From DATARH01 sp036268425 (GTDB lineage: Bacteria > Pseudomonadota > Alphaproteobacteria > ATCC43930 > CGMCC-115725): 64,000 nt of DNA. The stretch covers positions 310,001 to 374,000 of the forward strand of contig DATAUE010000149.1 in NCBI GenBank assembly GCA_036268425.1, written 5' to 3'. Each line of letters starts with the position of its first letter. Position 1 is the first letter of the stretch. Below are positions 34,355-42,616 of the stretch, piece by piece. The notes under the pieces were generated by a model. The model saw only the letters and a list, made by a program, of their open reading frames with translations, did no database searches and was not told the origin of the DNA. The translations under genes were made by a program, and so were the position numbers.

Positions 34355-35215
34355 ATGGCCGATTACAAATACGAGATGATCCCCGACTTCTTCAAACTGC
34401 CGGCCGGTCAATCATTTGGATTGATCAGCCGGGTGGCGGCGGATTCACAAGACCGCATCTATGTCTTCCAGCGCAAAGACCCGCCGGTGGTGGTCTTCGA
34501 TCGCGAAGGCAAATATCTCGGCGCCTGGGGGACCGGCGAGGTTACCGATCCGCACGGCCTGAAGATCGTCGGCGACACCGTCTACACCACCGACCGCTCC
34601 GACTCGGTCGCAAAGTCGTTTACGCTCGACGGCAAGCCGCTCCTTGAACTCGGCACGCGCGGCGTGCATTCCGATACGGGCTGCGAAGGATCGCCCTGGC
34701 TCGCGCCGCGCGCGGCCGGCCCGTTCAATCATCCGACCGAGATGATGGCGCACCCGAACGGCGATATTTATGTGACCGACGGCTATCGCAATGCCCGCGT
34801 CCACCGCTTTACCAGCGACGGTCGCCTCGTCACCTCGTGGGGCGCGCCGGGTAAGGAAACGGGTCAGTTCCACCTGCCGCACAGCATCGCCTTCGACGAT
34901 GCCGGCAAGCTCTATGTTGCCGATCGGGCCAACAAACGCATCCAGATCTTTACCCCAGACGGCGATTATCTCGGCATGTGGACCGGCATGGGCGGACCAA
35001 ACGACATCTCGCGCGGCAAGGACGGCAATTTCTATATTGCCGAGCAGGAAGACGGCGAGCAGCCTGCGCATGTCTGCGTCCGCGATGCGAACGGAACGGT
35101 GCTGGCGCGCATGCCGAGCCGCCATGTCCACGGCATTGGCGTCGATTCCCACGGCGACATCTACGCCGGCCTGACTCAGGACCGCAGCGTCGACAAGTTC
35201 GTGCGGCAAGCCTGA
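34355..35215 (+). CDS. NHL-repeat beta-propeller protein (peptidyl-amidating lyase-like)
   Basis: 286 residues from ATG 34355 with ggagga nine bases upstream. It has repeated NHL blades, for example FNHPTEMMAHPNGDIYVTDG and FHLPHSIAFDDAGKLYVADR. There is no signal peptide, so it appears cytoplasmic. Proteins of this look are often annotated as peptidyl-alpha-hydroxyglycine lyase-like. The lactonase or lyase activity is not established, and it may be a binding protein. Confidence 0.8.
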   Translation: MADYKYEMIPDFFKLPAGQSFGLISRVAADSQDRIYVFQRKDPPVVVFDREGKYLGAWGTGEVTDPHGLKIVGDTVYTTDRSDSVAKSFTLDGKPLLELGTRGVHSDTGCEGSPWLAPRAAGPFNHPTEMMAHPNGDIYVTDGYRNARVHRFTSDGRLVTSWGAPGKETGQFHLPHSIAFDDAGKLYVADRANKRIQIFTPDGDYLGMWTGMGGPNDISRGKDGNFYIAEQEDGEQPAHVCVRDANGTVLARMPSRHVHGIGVDSHGDIYAGLTQDRSVDKFVRQA

Positions 35216-35368
35216 GCACCCACCGCACCACGCGCCAGGGTAGAGCCCGGTTTCGCCGGGATGGCGACAGGGCGTCTGAACTCGCCCCGCCGGGTCTTGT
35301 CGTCGTCTGAGCTGGCACCGGGAGGACCAGCCAAGCAGCCGGATGATGTAGCATGCTCTGGCGTATGG

Positions 35369-35458
35369 TGGCGGAGGGAGTGGGATTCGAACCCACGATA
35401 CGGTTTCCCGTATACACACTTTCCAGGCGTGCGCCTTCGACCGCTCGGCCACCCCTCC
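35369..35458 (-). tRNA. tRNA-Ser (anticodon GGA)
   Basis: On the minus strand the 5' acceptor GGAGGGG (35458-35452) pairs with UCCCUCC (35379-35373) with one G-U. G discriminator and encoded CCA follow (35369-35371). The D region GGCCGAGCGGTCGAAGG, anticodon loop with GGA (35422-35424), a long variable arm (TACGGGAAACCGTA) and the T-loop GGTTCGAATCC are all present. The long variable arm is typical of tRNA-Ser. Confidence 0.97.
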
Positions 35459-35600
35459 ATCCCATCTTGCGGCGGGAGCGGGAGACTAGCGAAGCGCTTG
35501 GCGGTGCGCAACGCGGCCTCGCGAATTTCTCCACCGGACGCCTAGCCCGTGGCGCTGCGGGGTTCTACACTTCCGCGCGCAAAAGGCTGACGGGACGGAA

Positions 35601-37154
35601 ATGGTTGCGCGAGTTCGGACGGTGGCGTTCAACGGAGTCGACGTCATCGATGTCGAAGCGCAGGTTACGGTCACGTCAGGATTGCCGGCGTTCATGGTGG
35701 TCGGCTTGCCGGACAAGGCTGTCGCCGAATCGCGCGAGCGGGTGCGGGCCGCGCTGTCGGCCCTGGGTCTCGCATTGCCGCCGCGCCGCATCATCGTCAA
35801 CCTCGCCCCCGCCGACGTGCTGAAGGAGGGCAGCCATTTCGACCTGCCGATCGCGCTCGGCCTGCTCGGCGAGATGGCGGTATTGCCGCAGGACGAGTTG
35901 GCCGGATTTACCGCGCTTGGCGAATTGGCGCTCGACGGGTCGCTGACCAGCGTGCCGGGCGTGCTGCTCGCCGCGCTGGCCGCCGCGGCGCATGACAGCG
36001 GCATCATCTGCCCGGCCGATTGCGGCGGCGAAGCCGCCTGGGCCGGCGATGTCGAGATCATCGCTGCGCCCAACCTCCTGGCGGTCGTCAATCATTTCAA
36101 AGGCACCCAGCTTTTGCCGCCGCCGGAGCCGAAGCTGGCGCCGTCACGCGCCGCCGGGCTCGACCTGCGCGATGTCAAAGGCCAGGAAAGCGCCAAGCGG
36201 GCGCTCGAAATCGCCGCCGCCGGCGGACACAATCTGCTGATGGTGGGGCCTCCGGGTTCGGGCAAATCGATGCTGGCAGCGCGGCTGCCCGGCATCCTGC
36301 CACCGCTCGAACCGGCCGAAGCCCTCGAACTCGGCATGATCCACCCGGTGGCCGGGGGATTGCGCGGCGGCGGTCTGTTGCGCGAGCGGCCGTTTCGCGA
36401 TCCGCACCATTCGGCCTCATTGCCGGCCTTGGTTGGCGGCGGCATGCGCACCCGGCCGGGTGAGATCAGCCTGGCGCACCAGGGCGTGTTGTTTCTCGAC
36501 GAACTGCCGGAATTCAGCCGCGCCGCTCTCGAAGCTCTGCGGCAGCCGCTCGAAACCGGGCGGATCAGCGTTGCGCGCGCCAACAGCCACGTCACCTACC
36601 CGGCACGGGTGCAGCTGGTGGCGGCGATGAACCCGTGCCGCTGCGGCTTTCTGTCGGAGCCCGGACGCGCCTGTGGCCGGGCGCCGCGGTGTGCGCAGGA
36701 TTACCAGTCGCGCATTTCTGGCCCGTTGCTCGACCGCATCGATCTGCATATCGATGTGGCGGCGGTGTCGCCCGCCGATCTGGCGTTGCCGCCGGCCGCC
36801 GAAAGCAGCGCCGAGATTGCCCGGCGCATCGCCGCGGCGCGGGCACGGCAGAGCCGGCGATATGCCGCTCTCCCCGCTGATCGCCGCATCCGCACCAACG
36901 CCGAGGCGGATGGCACACTGCTCAACGAGGTCGCGACCCCCGAGCCGGCCGGCCGCGCCCTGTTGCAACGCGCTGCCGAGCGGCTGCGTCTGTCGGCGCG
37001 CGGCTATCACCGCGTGTTGCGGGTCGCGCGCAGCCTCGCCGATCTCGACGGCGCCGCGGAAGTCGCCCGCCGGCACGTCGCCGAGGCGTTGAGCTATCGA
37101 CAGGGGATCAACGCCCCGCGCACCCCGGCAGAGAATCGCGGGGGCGGCGATTGA
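35601..37154 (+). CDS. YifB/ComM-family Mg-chelatase-like AAA ATPase
   Basis: 517 residues. The N-terminal ChlI-type domain starts VRTVAFNGVDVIDVEAQV and contains VVGLPDKAVAESRERV. The central AAA+ module has Walker A VGPPGSGKSMLAARL and Walker B LFLDELPEFSR, and a cysteine-bearing loop MNPCRCGF is present. ComM in Vibrio promotes branch migration in natural transformation; YifB elsewhere is little studied. Housekeeping-like single gene. Confidence 0.93.
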   Translation: MVARVRTVAFNGVDVIDVEAQVTVTSGLPAFMVVGLPDKAVAESRERVRAALSALGLALPPRRIIVNLAPADVLKEGSHFDLPIALGLLGEMAVLPQDELAGFTALGELALDGSLTSVPGVLLAALAAAAHDSGIICPADCGGEAAWAGDVEIIAAPNLLAVVNHFKGTQLLPPPEPKLAPSRAAGLDLRDVKGQESAKRALEIAAAGGHNLLMVGPPGSGKSMLAARLPGILPPLEPAEALELGMIHPVAGGLRGGGLLRERPFRDPHHSASLPALVGGGMRTRPGEISLAHQGVLFLDELPEFSRAALEALRQPLETGRISVARANSHVTYPARVQLVAAMNPCRCGFLSEPGRACGRAPRCAQDYQSRISGPLLDRIDLHIDVAAVSPADLALPPAAESSAEIARRIAAARARQSRRYAALPADRRIRTNAEADGTLLNEVATPEPAGRALLQRAAERLRLSARGYHRVLRVARSLADLDGAAEVARRHVAEALSYRQGINAPRTPAENRGGGD

Positions 37155-37160
37155 CCACGG

Positions 37161-38183
37161 TTATCGCGCCCTCCCCTCCACTTCCGGGTTCGCGAGGCGC
37201 AAGGGTTCGCCGGTGGCGAAGGCGGCGATCTGCTCAAAGCATTCGCGGAAATAGAGTTCAAAGGTTTCCCACTCGGCCCAGCCGAGATGCGGCGTGCACA
37301 GCACGTTCGGCATTTTGAGGAGCGGATGGTTGCCGCCCATTACCGGCTCCTGCTCGTAGACATCGGCCGCGGCGTAACCGGGGCGCCCCGCTTTCAGCGC
37401 CGCGATAAGCGCACCGGGCGCGATCAGTTCGGCGCGCGCAACATTGACCAGTAACGAGGTCGGCTTCATGCGGGCGAGATCGGCGGCGGCGACGATGCCG
37501 TGGGTTTCGCGCGTCAGCCGCACCAATAGTTGCAGCACATCGGCGCGCTCGAATAACTCGCCCTGGCTTGCGGCGGTTTGATAGCCGGCGGCGCGCGCCT
37601 TGTCGCGTGACCCCTCGCGGCCCCATACCAGCACCTGCATGCCAAGCCCGCGCCCAGCCTCGGCCATCAGGCTGCCGATCGCGCCGAGGCCGAAAATGCC
37701 GAGCGTGCTGTCGCGCAACCGGTGCGACAGCGTCTGCGGCCACTCGCCGCGTTTCATGCGTTCGGTCTCGATCGCGACATTGCGCCGGGCAGTCAGCATC
37801 AGCGCGACGGCGAGTTCGGCCGGCGCCTCGGGCGAGCCGCTGATTCCGCTGGTGACGCGGATGCCGTGCTCGGTGCACGCGGCATAGTCGATCACCCGGG
37901 TGTTGCGGCCGACCAGCGCGATCTGGCGCAGGCGCGGCAGCCGCTCGATCAGTTCCCGGGTAAATGCCACCCGCTCGCGGATCGCCACTACCACATCGGC
38001 GTCGGCGAGGCGCGCCACCAGTTCGTCGAGGTCACGCGCGGGGGTGCGGTAGCGCGTCACTCGATGGCCGTCGAGCAGCGGAAAACAGGCAAGACGCCCG
38101 ATCATGTCCTGATAGTCGTCGGGAATGACGATGTTCAGCGGGGCACTGTTTTGCAGGGCGTTGTTTGCGGCATTCATGGCCAT
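37161..38183 (-). CDS. D-2-hydroxyacid dehydrogenase family protein
   Basis: 340 residues from ATG 38183, set by ggaggg six bases upstream; a further upstream frame extension lacks a site. The NAD(P)-binding motif is FGLGAIGSLMAEAG. The catalytic Arg lies in VNVARAELI, Glu in VYEQEPV, and His in CTPHLGWAEWE. It interconverts a 2-oxoacid and its D-hydroxyacid. It is divergent from the amidohydrolase/ferredoxin group, which hints at a shared catabolic role. Confidence 0.92.
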   Translation of the reverse strand: MAMNAANNALQNSAPLNIVIPDDYQDMIGRLACFPLLDGHRVTRYRTPARDLDELVARLADADVVVAIRERVAFTRELIERLPRLRQIALVGRNTRVIDYAACTEHGIRVTSGISGSPEAPAELAVALMLTARRNVAIETERMKRGEWPQTLSHRLRDSTLGIFGLGAIGSLMAEAGRGLGMQVLVWGREGSRDKARAAGYQTAASQGELFERADVLQLLVRLTRETHGIVAAADLARMKPTSLLVNVARAELIAPGALIAALKAGRPGYAAADVYEQEPVMGGNHPLLKMPNVLCTPHLGWAEWETFELYFRECFEQIAAFATGEPLRLANPEVEGRAR

Positions 38184-38414
38184 GCGGCTCCCTCCCGGTT
38201 TTTGGGCGCAATAGGTGCCGGACGATACCCGATCGGGGTCCGGCTCCGGCATGAAAGCTGCGACGTTGGATCACGTTGAACGTCGTTCACACTCGGCTTG
38301 CATCGCCTCTGGCGGCGCACTACCGTCAGGCAAAACAGCACGCTGGAGCGATCCGCGGCAATAACGGCAACAGCCGCCCGGTGCATCGTCGGGCATATCC
38401 CAGGGAGGTTCCGA

Positions 38415-39560
38415 ATGTCAGCCTACAAGCTCATCTCGGCCGATTCTCACATCGTTGAGCCGCCCGATATGTACACCAGCCGGATCCATCCGGGGATGCG
38501 CGACCGCGCACCGCGCATGGAGCGGCGCAAGACGCCGGGCGGGCGCGAATACGATGCCTGGATGCTGGAAGGCGCCCAGGTCGGGACGCTCGGTGCGGTG
38601 ATGCAGGCTGGGCAGCGTTTCGAAGACCCGTCGCAGATCGATTTTCTCGGCATCTGGGAGGATGTCCGCAAAGGCGCCTACGACGCCGACGCGATGTTGC
38701 GCGAAAACGAGGAGGACGGCATTTGGGGGTCGGTGTTGCAACCGAGCCAGGGCCTGTTCTGGTATCGCGTGCCCGACAGCGCACTGCTGACCGAAATCTG
38801 CCGCTGCTACAACGACTGGATCGCCGAGTTCTGCCAGCCGCATATCCACCGGCTCAAAGGCATTGCGATGCTGAACGTCGACGATGTCGACGAAGCCTGC
38901 CAGGAACTGGAACGCTGCGCGAAGCTCGGTCTGGTCGGCGCCTTTATCCCGGTCGCGCCGCGCCCGGATGCGCCCTATCGGCACGCGATCTACGACCGTC
39001 TCTGGTGGACCGCGCAGGACCTGAAGATGCCGCTCTTGCTACATATTGGCACGCCGCGCGACGGCGTTCCCGGCAACGAATTCACCACCGATGTGACGGC
39101 GATGACCGGCGCCGGCCGCTCGACGACAGATTACTGGGTGCGCTACTCCTTGAGCGCGATGCTGTTCGCCGGCGTGTTCGACCGCTACCCCGGCCTGCAG
39201 ATCGGGTCGGTCGAGCACGAAGCGTCGTGGATACCGCACTGGCTGAAGCAGATGGACTTCACCTATACGGAACGCCCGGTCTTTACCAAGGGCTGGAAAT
39301 CGCGCGAAGGCATGCTGCCGAGCGATTACTGGCGCCGCAATATGTTTGTCGAGTTCATGGAAGACGATATCGGGGTCAAGCTGCGCGAATATATCGGCGT
39401 GGAGAATATGCTGTGGGGCAGCGACTACCCGCACGCGGAAGCGACCTTCCCGCGTTCGCAGCAATTCCTGCAACGGATGTTCGCCGGCGTGCCGGACGAC
39501 GATCTGCGCAAGATTACATCGGAGAACGCCGCGAAGAAATTCGGCTTCTCGTTCAACTAG
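38415..39560 (+). CDS. Amidohydrolase-family metal-dependent hydrolase
   Basis: 381 residues from ATG 38415 with gggagg seven bases upstream. SADSHIVEPPDMY holds the first His of a DxH metal motif typical of the amidohydrolase 2 branch. LLHIGTPRDG supplies another His, HEASWIPHWLKQMD a third region, and WGSDYPHAEATFP the final Asp. Such enzymes are usually decarboxylases or hydrolases of aromatic or heterocyclic acids. A Rieske ferredoxin gene follows 91 bases later. Confidence 0.88.
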   Translation: MSAYKLISADSHIVEPPDMYTSRIHPGMRDRAPRMERRKTPGGREYDAWMLEGAQVGTLGAVMQAGQRFEDPSQIDFLGIWEDVRKGAYDADAMLRENEEDGIWGSVLQPSQGLFWYRVPDSALLTEICRCYNDWIAEFCQPHIHRLKGIAMLNVDDVDEACQELERCAKLGLVGAFIPVAPRPDAPYRHAIYDRLWWTAQDLKMPLLLHIGTPRDGVPGNEFTTDVTAMTGAGRSTTDYWVRYSLSAMLFAGVFDRYPGLQIGSVEHEASWIPHWLKQMDFTYTERPVFTKGWKSREGMLPSDYWRRNMFVEFMEDDIGVKLREYIGVENMLWGSDYPHAEATFPRSQQFLQRMFAGVPDDDLRKITSENAAKKFGFSFN

Positions 39561-39651
39561 ACTTCGTGACCGGGCTGAATTCGCGATCGGGCGGCGCTGC
39601 CGCCCGTTTTGCGAGCCCATGCCTGGCCGGCGAAACGCGGAAAGGAGTGAC

Positions 39652-39972
39652 GTGAGCGCTTTACCTGACGGCTTCGTGGCCGTTGCCAATGTCGCGGATG
39701 TTCCGGCAGGTGGGATGAAATGCGTCGCCATCGACCGCGAGCGGGTACTGCTCGCGCATGTCGAAGGGCATTTTTACGCGCTGCACGATGTCTGCGGCCA
39801 TCGCAACGCGCCGCTGTCGCGCGGGCTGCTCGACGGCTACAACGTCGAGTGCCCGCTGCATTATGCAGTGTTCGATGTTCGGAACGGGCGGCTACGGGAA
39901 GGGCCGGTTTCGGCGAATGTGCCGGTTTACGAGACCCGGGTTGAAGGGGACACGGTGTTCGTAAAGCGTTGA
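39652..39972 (+). CDS. Rieske [2Fe-2S] ferredoxin
   Basis: 106 residues from GTG 39652, preceded by aaaggag (39641-39647). The Rieske ligands are Cys48-x-His50 (VCGHRN) and Cys67-x2-His70 (ECPLHYAVF). It is a small soluble electron carrier of the biphenyl-dioxygenase ferredoxin type. The dioxygenase subunits at 50.2-52.1 kb lack a ferredoxin neighbour, so this could be their partner. That pairing is inference. Confidence 0.93.
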   Translation: MSALPDGFVAVANVADVPAGGMKCVAIDRERVLLAHVEGHFYALHDVCGHRNAPLSRGLLDGYNVECPLHYAVFDVRNGRLREGPVSANVPVYETRVEGDTVFVKR

Positions 39973-39980
39973 CTGTATTC

Positions 39981-40019
39981 GTATTCGGGCGAATACTTTG
40001 GTACTCACGCGATGTGAGT
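39981..40019. promoter_or_regulatory. Two adjacent small palindromes between the ferredoxin and MFS genes
   Basis: GTATTCG-gg-CGAATAC (39981-39996) and ACTCAC-gcgat-GTGAGT (40003-40019) follow each other within 40 bases. The first is eight bases past the ferredoxin stop; the second is about 58 bases before the MFS start. They may be a terminator plus an operator for the transporter. Confidence 0.45.
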
Positions 40020-40076
40020 GCCTAAAAATAAAGCACCTCCCTCCAGGGATACGGTGCATGGGGGATGGAGACATAA

Positions 40077-41495
40077 ATGCCCGGACAAAGCTCCGAGGAC
40101 CTTCTGGCGATGTTCGACGCGGCGCCGCTCAACCGGCGCTACTGGACGAGTTTCGGCCTGTTGTCGGCAATCACGGTCCTCGACTTCTTCGATTTCTTTC
40201 TGATTGCCTTTATTCTGTCGAAGATCGGGCCGGAGTGGCAACTGACTTACGGCCAGTCCGGCCTTATCCTTTATGGCGGCGGCATCGGCGCGATTCTGGG
40301 GGCGCTGATCTGGGGCAGTCTGTCCGATGTGCTTGGCCGCAAGATGCAGATCGTCAGCGGCACATTCATCTGCGCCGTCAGCGCCGGCATGATCGGCCTG
40401 CTGCCGACCGGCGCCTGGGAGATGCTGGCGCTGTTGCGCATCCTCGTCGGCTTCGGGTTGGCGGCGGCGGTAACGCCGGGGCTGACGATCGTCGTAGAGC
40501 TGACCCCGACGCGCTGGCGCACCAGCATGACGAGCTTTTACGTCGTCTTCGCCAGCGCTGGGACGTTTCTTGCGTCGTTTGTCTCGGCGGCGCTGTTCCA
40601 CGCGCTGGGCTGGCGCGGTCTCGCGGTGCTGGGTATTGCGCCGGCGGTGGTCGGGTTTCTCGTATGGTTCTTCGTACCGGAATCGGTGCGCTGGCTGACC
40701 GCCAAGGGTCGCTTCGCCGAGGCGCGCGCGGAAGTCGCGGCACATCTGGGGCTGCCATTGGAGGCGGTGCCATTGCCGACGACGATGCCGACGGCGCCGC
40801 CCCGCGCCAGCCTGCGAGAGCTTTACGACAACCGCCGCCTGTTCTGGCAGACCGTCATCATCTGGGGCGGCTCGTCGACCGCGGTTTACGGCTATTATCT
40901 GTGGGGACCGACGATCGTTTCGCTGGTGCTGAACGTACCGGTCGGGCAAGCCGCCGCGTATTTTGTCTATGTTTCGGCGACCGGAGTCATCGGCAAGACG
41001 CTGCTGTCGTTTATCGCGCCGATGACGGGGCGGCGGCTGATCGGCACGGCATTCGCGGTGCTGACAGCGGTGTGCCTGACGTTGGCGGCGTTCTTCCATG
41101 ATGCGCTGATCGGCGGCTTCCCGTTGATGATCATCCTGATCGCGGCCTCCGCCTTTTTCGCCGAGGGTAATTTCTCCAATCTGGCGCCCTACACGGTCGA
41201 GCAATATGGCGTACGTCTGGGCGCACGGTCGTCGGGTCTGGGACAGGCGGCAAACGGCGTTGGCAAGATACTCGGGCCGCTGGCGCTGGCGCTGATCGCG
41301 GGCAGCAACAACATCGTGTCGCCAAAAGCGACCGCCGCCGCCGTAACGCCGGCTTTCCTGTTTCTCGCGGCTGGTATGCTGTTGGTGGCTCTGGCCTTTG
41401 CCTTCCTCGGCGTAGAAACTCACGGCCGGCCGATCGAGGAGTTTGAGAGCGAGGAGACCGAGCGGGCATCCCGTCTGGCTCTCGACGCCCCGTAG
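40077..41495 (+). CDS. MFS transporter (metabolite:proton symporter type)
   Basis: 472 residues with twelve hydrophobic segments. The MFS signature between helices 2 and 3 is GSLSDVLGRKMQ. FVPESVRWLTAKGRFAEA is the central cytoplasmic loop typical of the sugar/aromatic-acid symporter group. A ggatggag site precedes ATG 40077. It lies downstream of the amidohydrolase and ferredoxin, so an organic acid used by that pathway is the likely cargo. Confidence 0.9.
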   Translation: MPGQSSEDLLAMFDAAPLNRRYWTSFGLLSAITVLDFFDFFLIAFILSKIGPEWQLTYGQSGLILYGGGIGAILGALIWGSLSDVLGRKMQIVSGTFICAVSAGMIGLLPTGAWEMLALLRILVGFGLAAAVTPGLTIVVELTPTRWRTSMTSFYVVFASAGTFLASFVSAALFHALGWRGLAVLGIAPAVVGFLVWFFVPESVRWLTAKGRFAEARAEVAAHLGLPLEAVPLPTTMPTAPPRASLRELYDNRRLFWQTVIIWGGSSTAVYGYYLWGPTIVSLVLNVPVGQAAAYFVYVSATGVIGKTLLSFIAPMTGRRLIGTAFAVLTAVCLTLAAFFHDALIGGFPLMIILIAASAFFAEGNFSNLAPYTVEQYGVRLGARSSGLGQAANGVGKILGPLALALIAGSNNIVSPKATAAAVTPAFLFLAAGMLLVALAFAFLGVETHGRPIEEFESEETERASRLALDAP

Positions 41496-41529
41496 GTCAT
41501 CACTGTCGTGAGGCGCGGGGAGAGGGTTG

Positions 41530-41952
41530 ATGCGCGGTATTGCGGGAATGTTGCTGGGTGCCTTTGCGCTCATCGCCGTATCGCATGCCGCGCTCGCGGA
41601 TACGGCGCGCTTTACCGGACAGCTCGGACCTGACGATCCTGTGCCGGGAGCACAACCCTCGACCGCCAAAGGCACCGCCACCCTGTCGCTGGACACGGGG
41701 AGCAAGACGGTAACCTGGGTGATCGACTATTCCGGCTTGTCGCAGGCGGCAGCCGGCGTTGAATGTGGCATGCTGGATTCGCCGAATGGCCCCAGCATCA
41801 ATGTGACGAGCAATCTCGCCAGCCCGGTCAAGGGATCGAAAACCCTGACCGATGCGGAAATGTCGGGGCTTACGGCTGGCCACTGGGTATGCCTCGTCGG
41901 CACGAGCGACGACGAAGCGGAGATTGGCGGGGAATTGCGGCGAGCACCATAA
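41530..41952 (+). CDS. Exported CHRD-domain protein
   Basis: 140 residues from ATG 41530 with a signal peptide (cleavage after SHAALA, residue 24). The mature part is one CHRD domain: TARFTGQLGPDDPVPG, then TLSLDTGSKTVTWVIDYSGL and ending EIGGELRRAP. CHRD domains are Ig-like and occur in secreted proteins of unknown role. It stands behind the MFS gene on the same strand. Confidence 0.82.
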   Translation: MRGIAGMLLGAFALIAVSHAALADTARFTGQLGPDDPVPGAQPSTAKGTATLSLDTGSKTVTWVIDYSGLSQAAAGVECGMLDSPNGPSINVTSNLASPVKGSKTLTDAEMSGLTAGHWVCLVGTSDDEAEIGGELRRAP

Positions 41953-41959
41953 AGGCGCG

Positions 41960-41987
41960 CTTGACCGAGCGGCGGTTCCCCTTACAT
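41960..41987 (+). promoter_or_regulatory. Candidate sigma-32 (RpoH) heat-shock promoter of hslVU
   Basis: CTTG at 41960-41963 is separated by exactly 17 bases from CTTACAT at 41981-41987. The alphaproteobacterial RpoH consensus is CTTG-N17/18-CyTATnT; the -10 element here differs at one position. The expected transcript start falls about 25-30 bases before ATG 42019 of hslV. This agrees with the well-known heat-shock control of hslVU. Confidence 0.65.
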
Positions 41988-42018
41988 GTGAACTCGCTTT
42001 GACCCGTCTCGGCAGCGA

Positions 42019-42576
42019 ATGACCTCATCCCCTACACAGTCGGCCTGGCACGGCACGACGATTCTGTCGTTGCGCAAAGGTAGCGACGTAATTGTCGCCG
42101 GCGACGGACAGGTGACGATGGGCCAAACCATCGTCAAATCAAACGCGCGCAAGGTGCGGCGGCTGGCCGGCGGCAGCGTCATCGCCGGGTTTGCCGGTGC
42201 GACCGCCGACGCGATTACGCTGTTTGAGCGGCTGGAAGCCAAGCTCGAGCAATATTCCGGGCAACTGACGCGCGCTTGTGTCGAACTGGCCAAGGATTGG
42301 CGCACCGACCGGTATCTGCGCCGTCTCGAAGCGATGATGGCGGTGGCCGACAAGCAGGTGTCGCTGATCCTGTCGGGCACCGGCGACGTGCTCGAACCGG
42401 AGGATGAAATCATCGGCATCGGCTCGGGCGGCGGCTATGCGCTTGCCGCGGCGCGCGCGCTGATCGATATCGAAGGGATGGATGCCGAGACGATCGCCCG
42501 CCGCGCCATGGCTATTGCAGGGCAAATCTGCGTCTACACCAACGATAAAGTCATTATCGAAAAGCTGTCGGCTTGA
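42019..42576 (+). CDS. hslV: ATP-dependent protease peptidase subunit HslV
   Basis: 185 residues. The N-terminal threonine protease motif is WHGTTILSLRK, so Thr13 becomes the nucleophile after removal of a short propeptide, as in other alphaproteobacterial HslV. GDGQVTMGQTIVK and the C-terminal GQICVYTND complete the family picture. It forms the proteolytic core with HslU, 40 bases downstream. A heat-shock-type promoter lies just before it. Confidence 0.97.
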   Translation: MTSSPTQSAWHGTTILSLRKGSDVIVAGDGQVTMGQTIVKSNARKVRRLAGGSVIAGFAGATADAITLFERLEAKLEQYSGQLTRACVELAKDWRTDRYLRRLEAMMAVADKQVSLILSGTGDVLEPEDEIIGIGSGGGYALAAARALIDIEGMDAETIARRAMAIAGQICVYTNDKVIIEKLSA

Positions 42577-42616
42577 TGCCTTCTTCTGTTGTTTTCTGGA
42601 ACCGCCGTCGGCGGCA

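Noticed and set aside
35246..35260. CCCGG-tttcg-CCGGG hairpin as terminator of the NHL gene
   Set aside because: The stem is only five bases long and no T-run follows; too weak to call.
40005..41705. Long minus-strand open frame (566 codons) opposite the MFS gene
   Set aside because: The translation is Arg/Gln/His-rich and low in hydrophobics, as expected of an antisense frame; the plus strand codes for a typical 12-span transporter.
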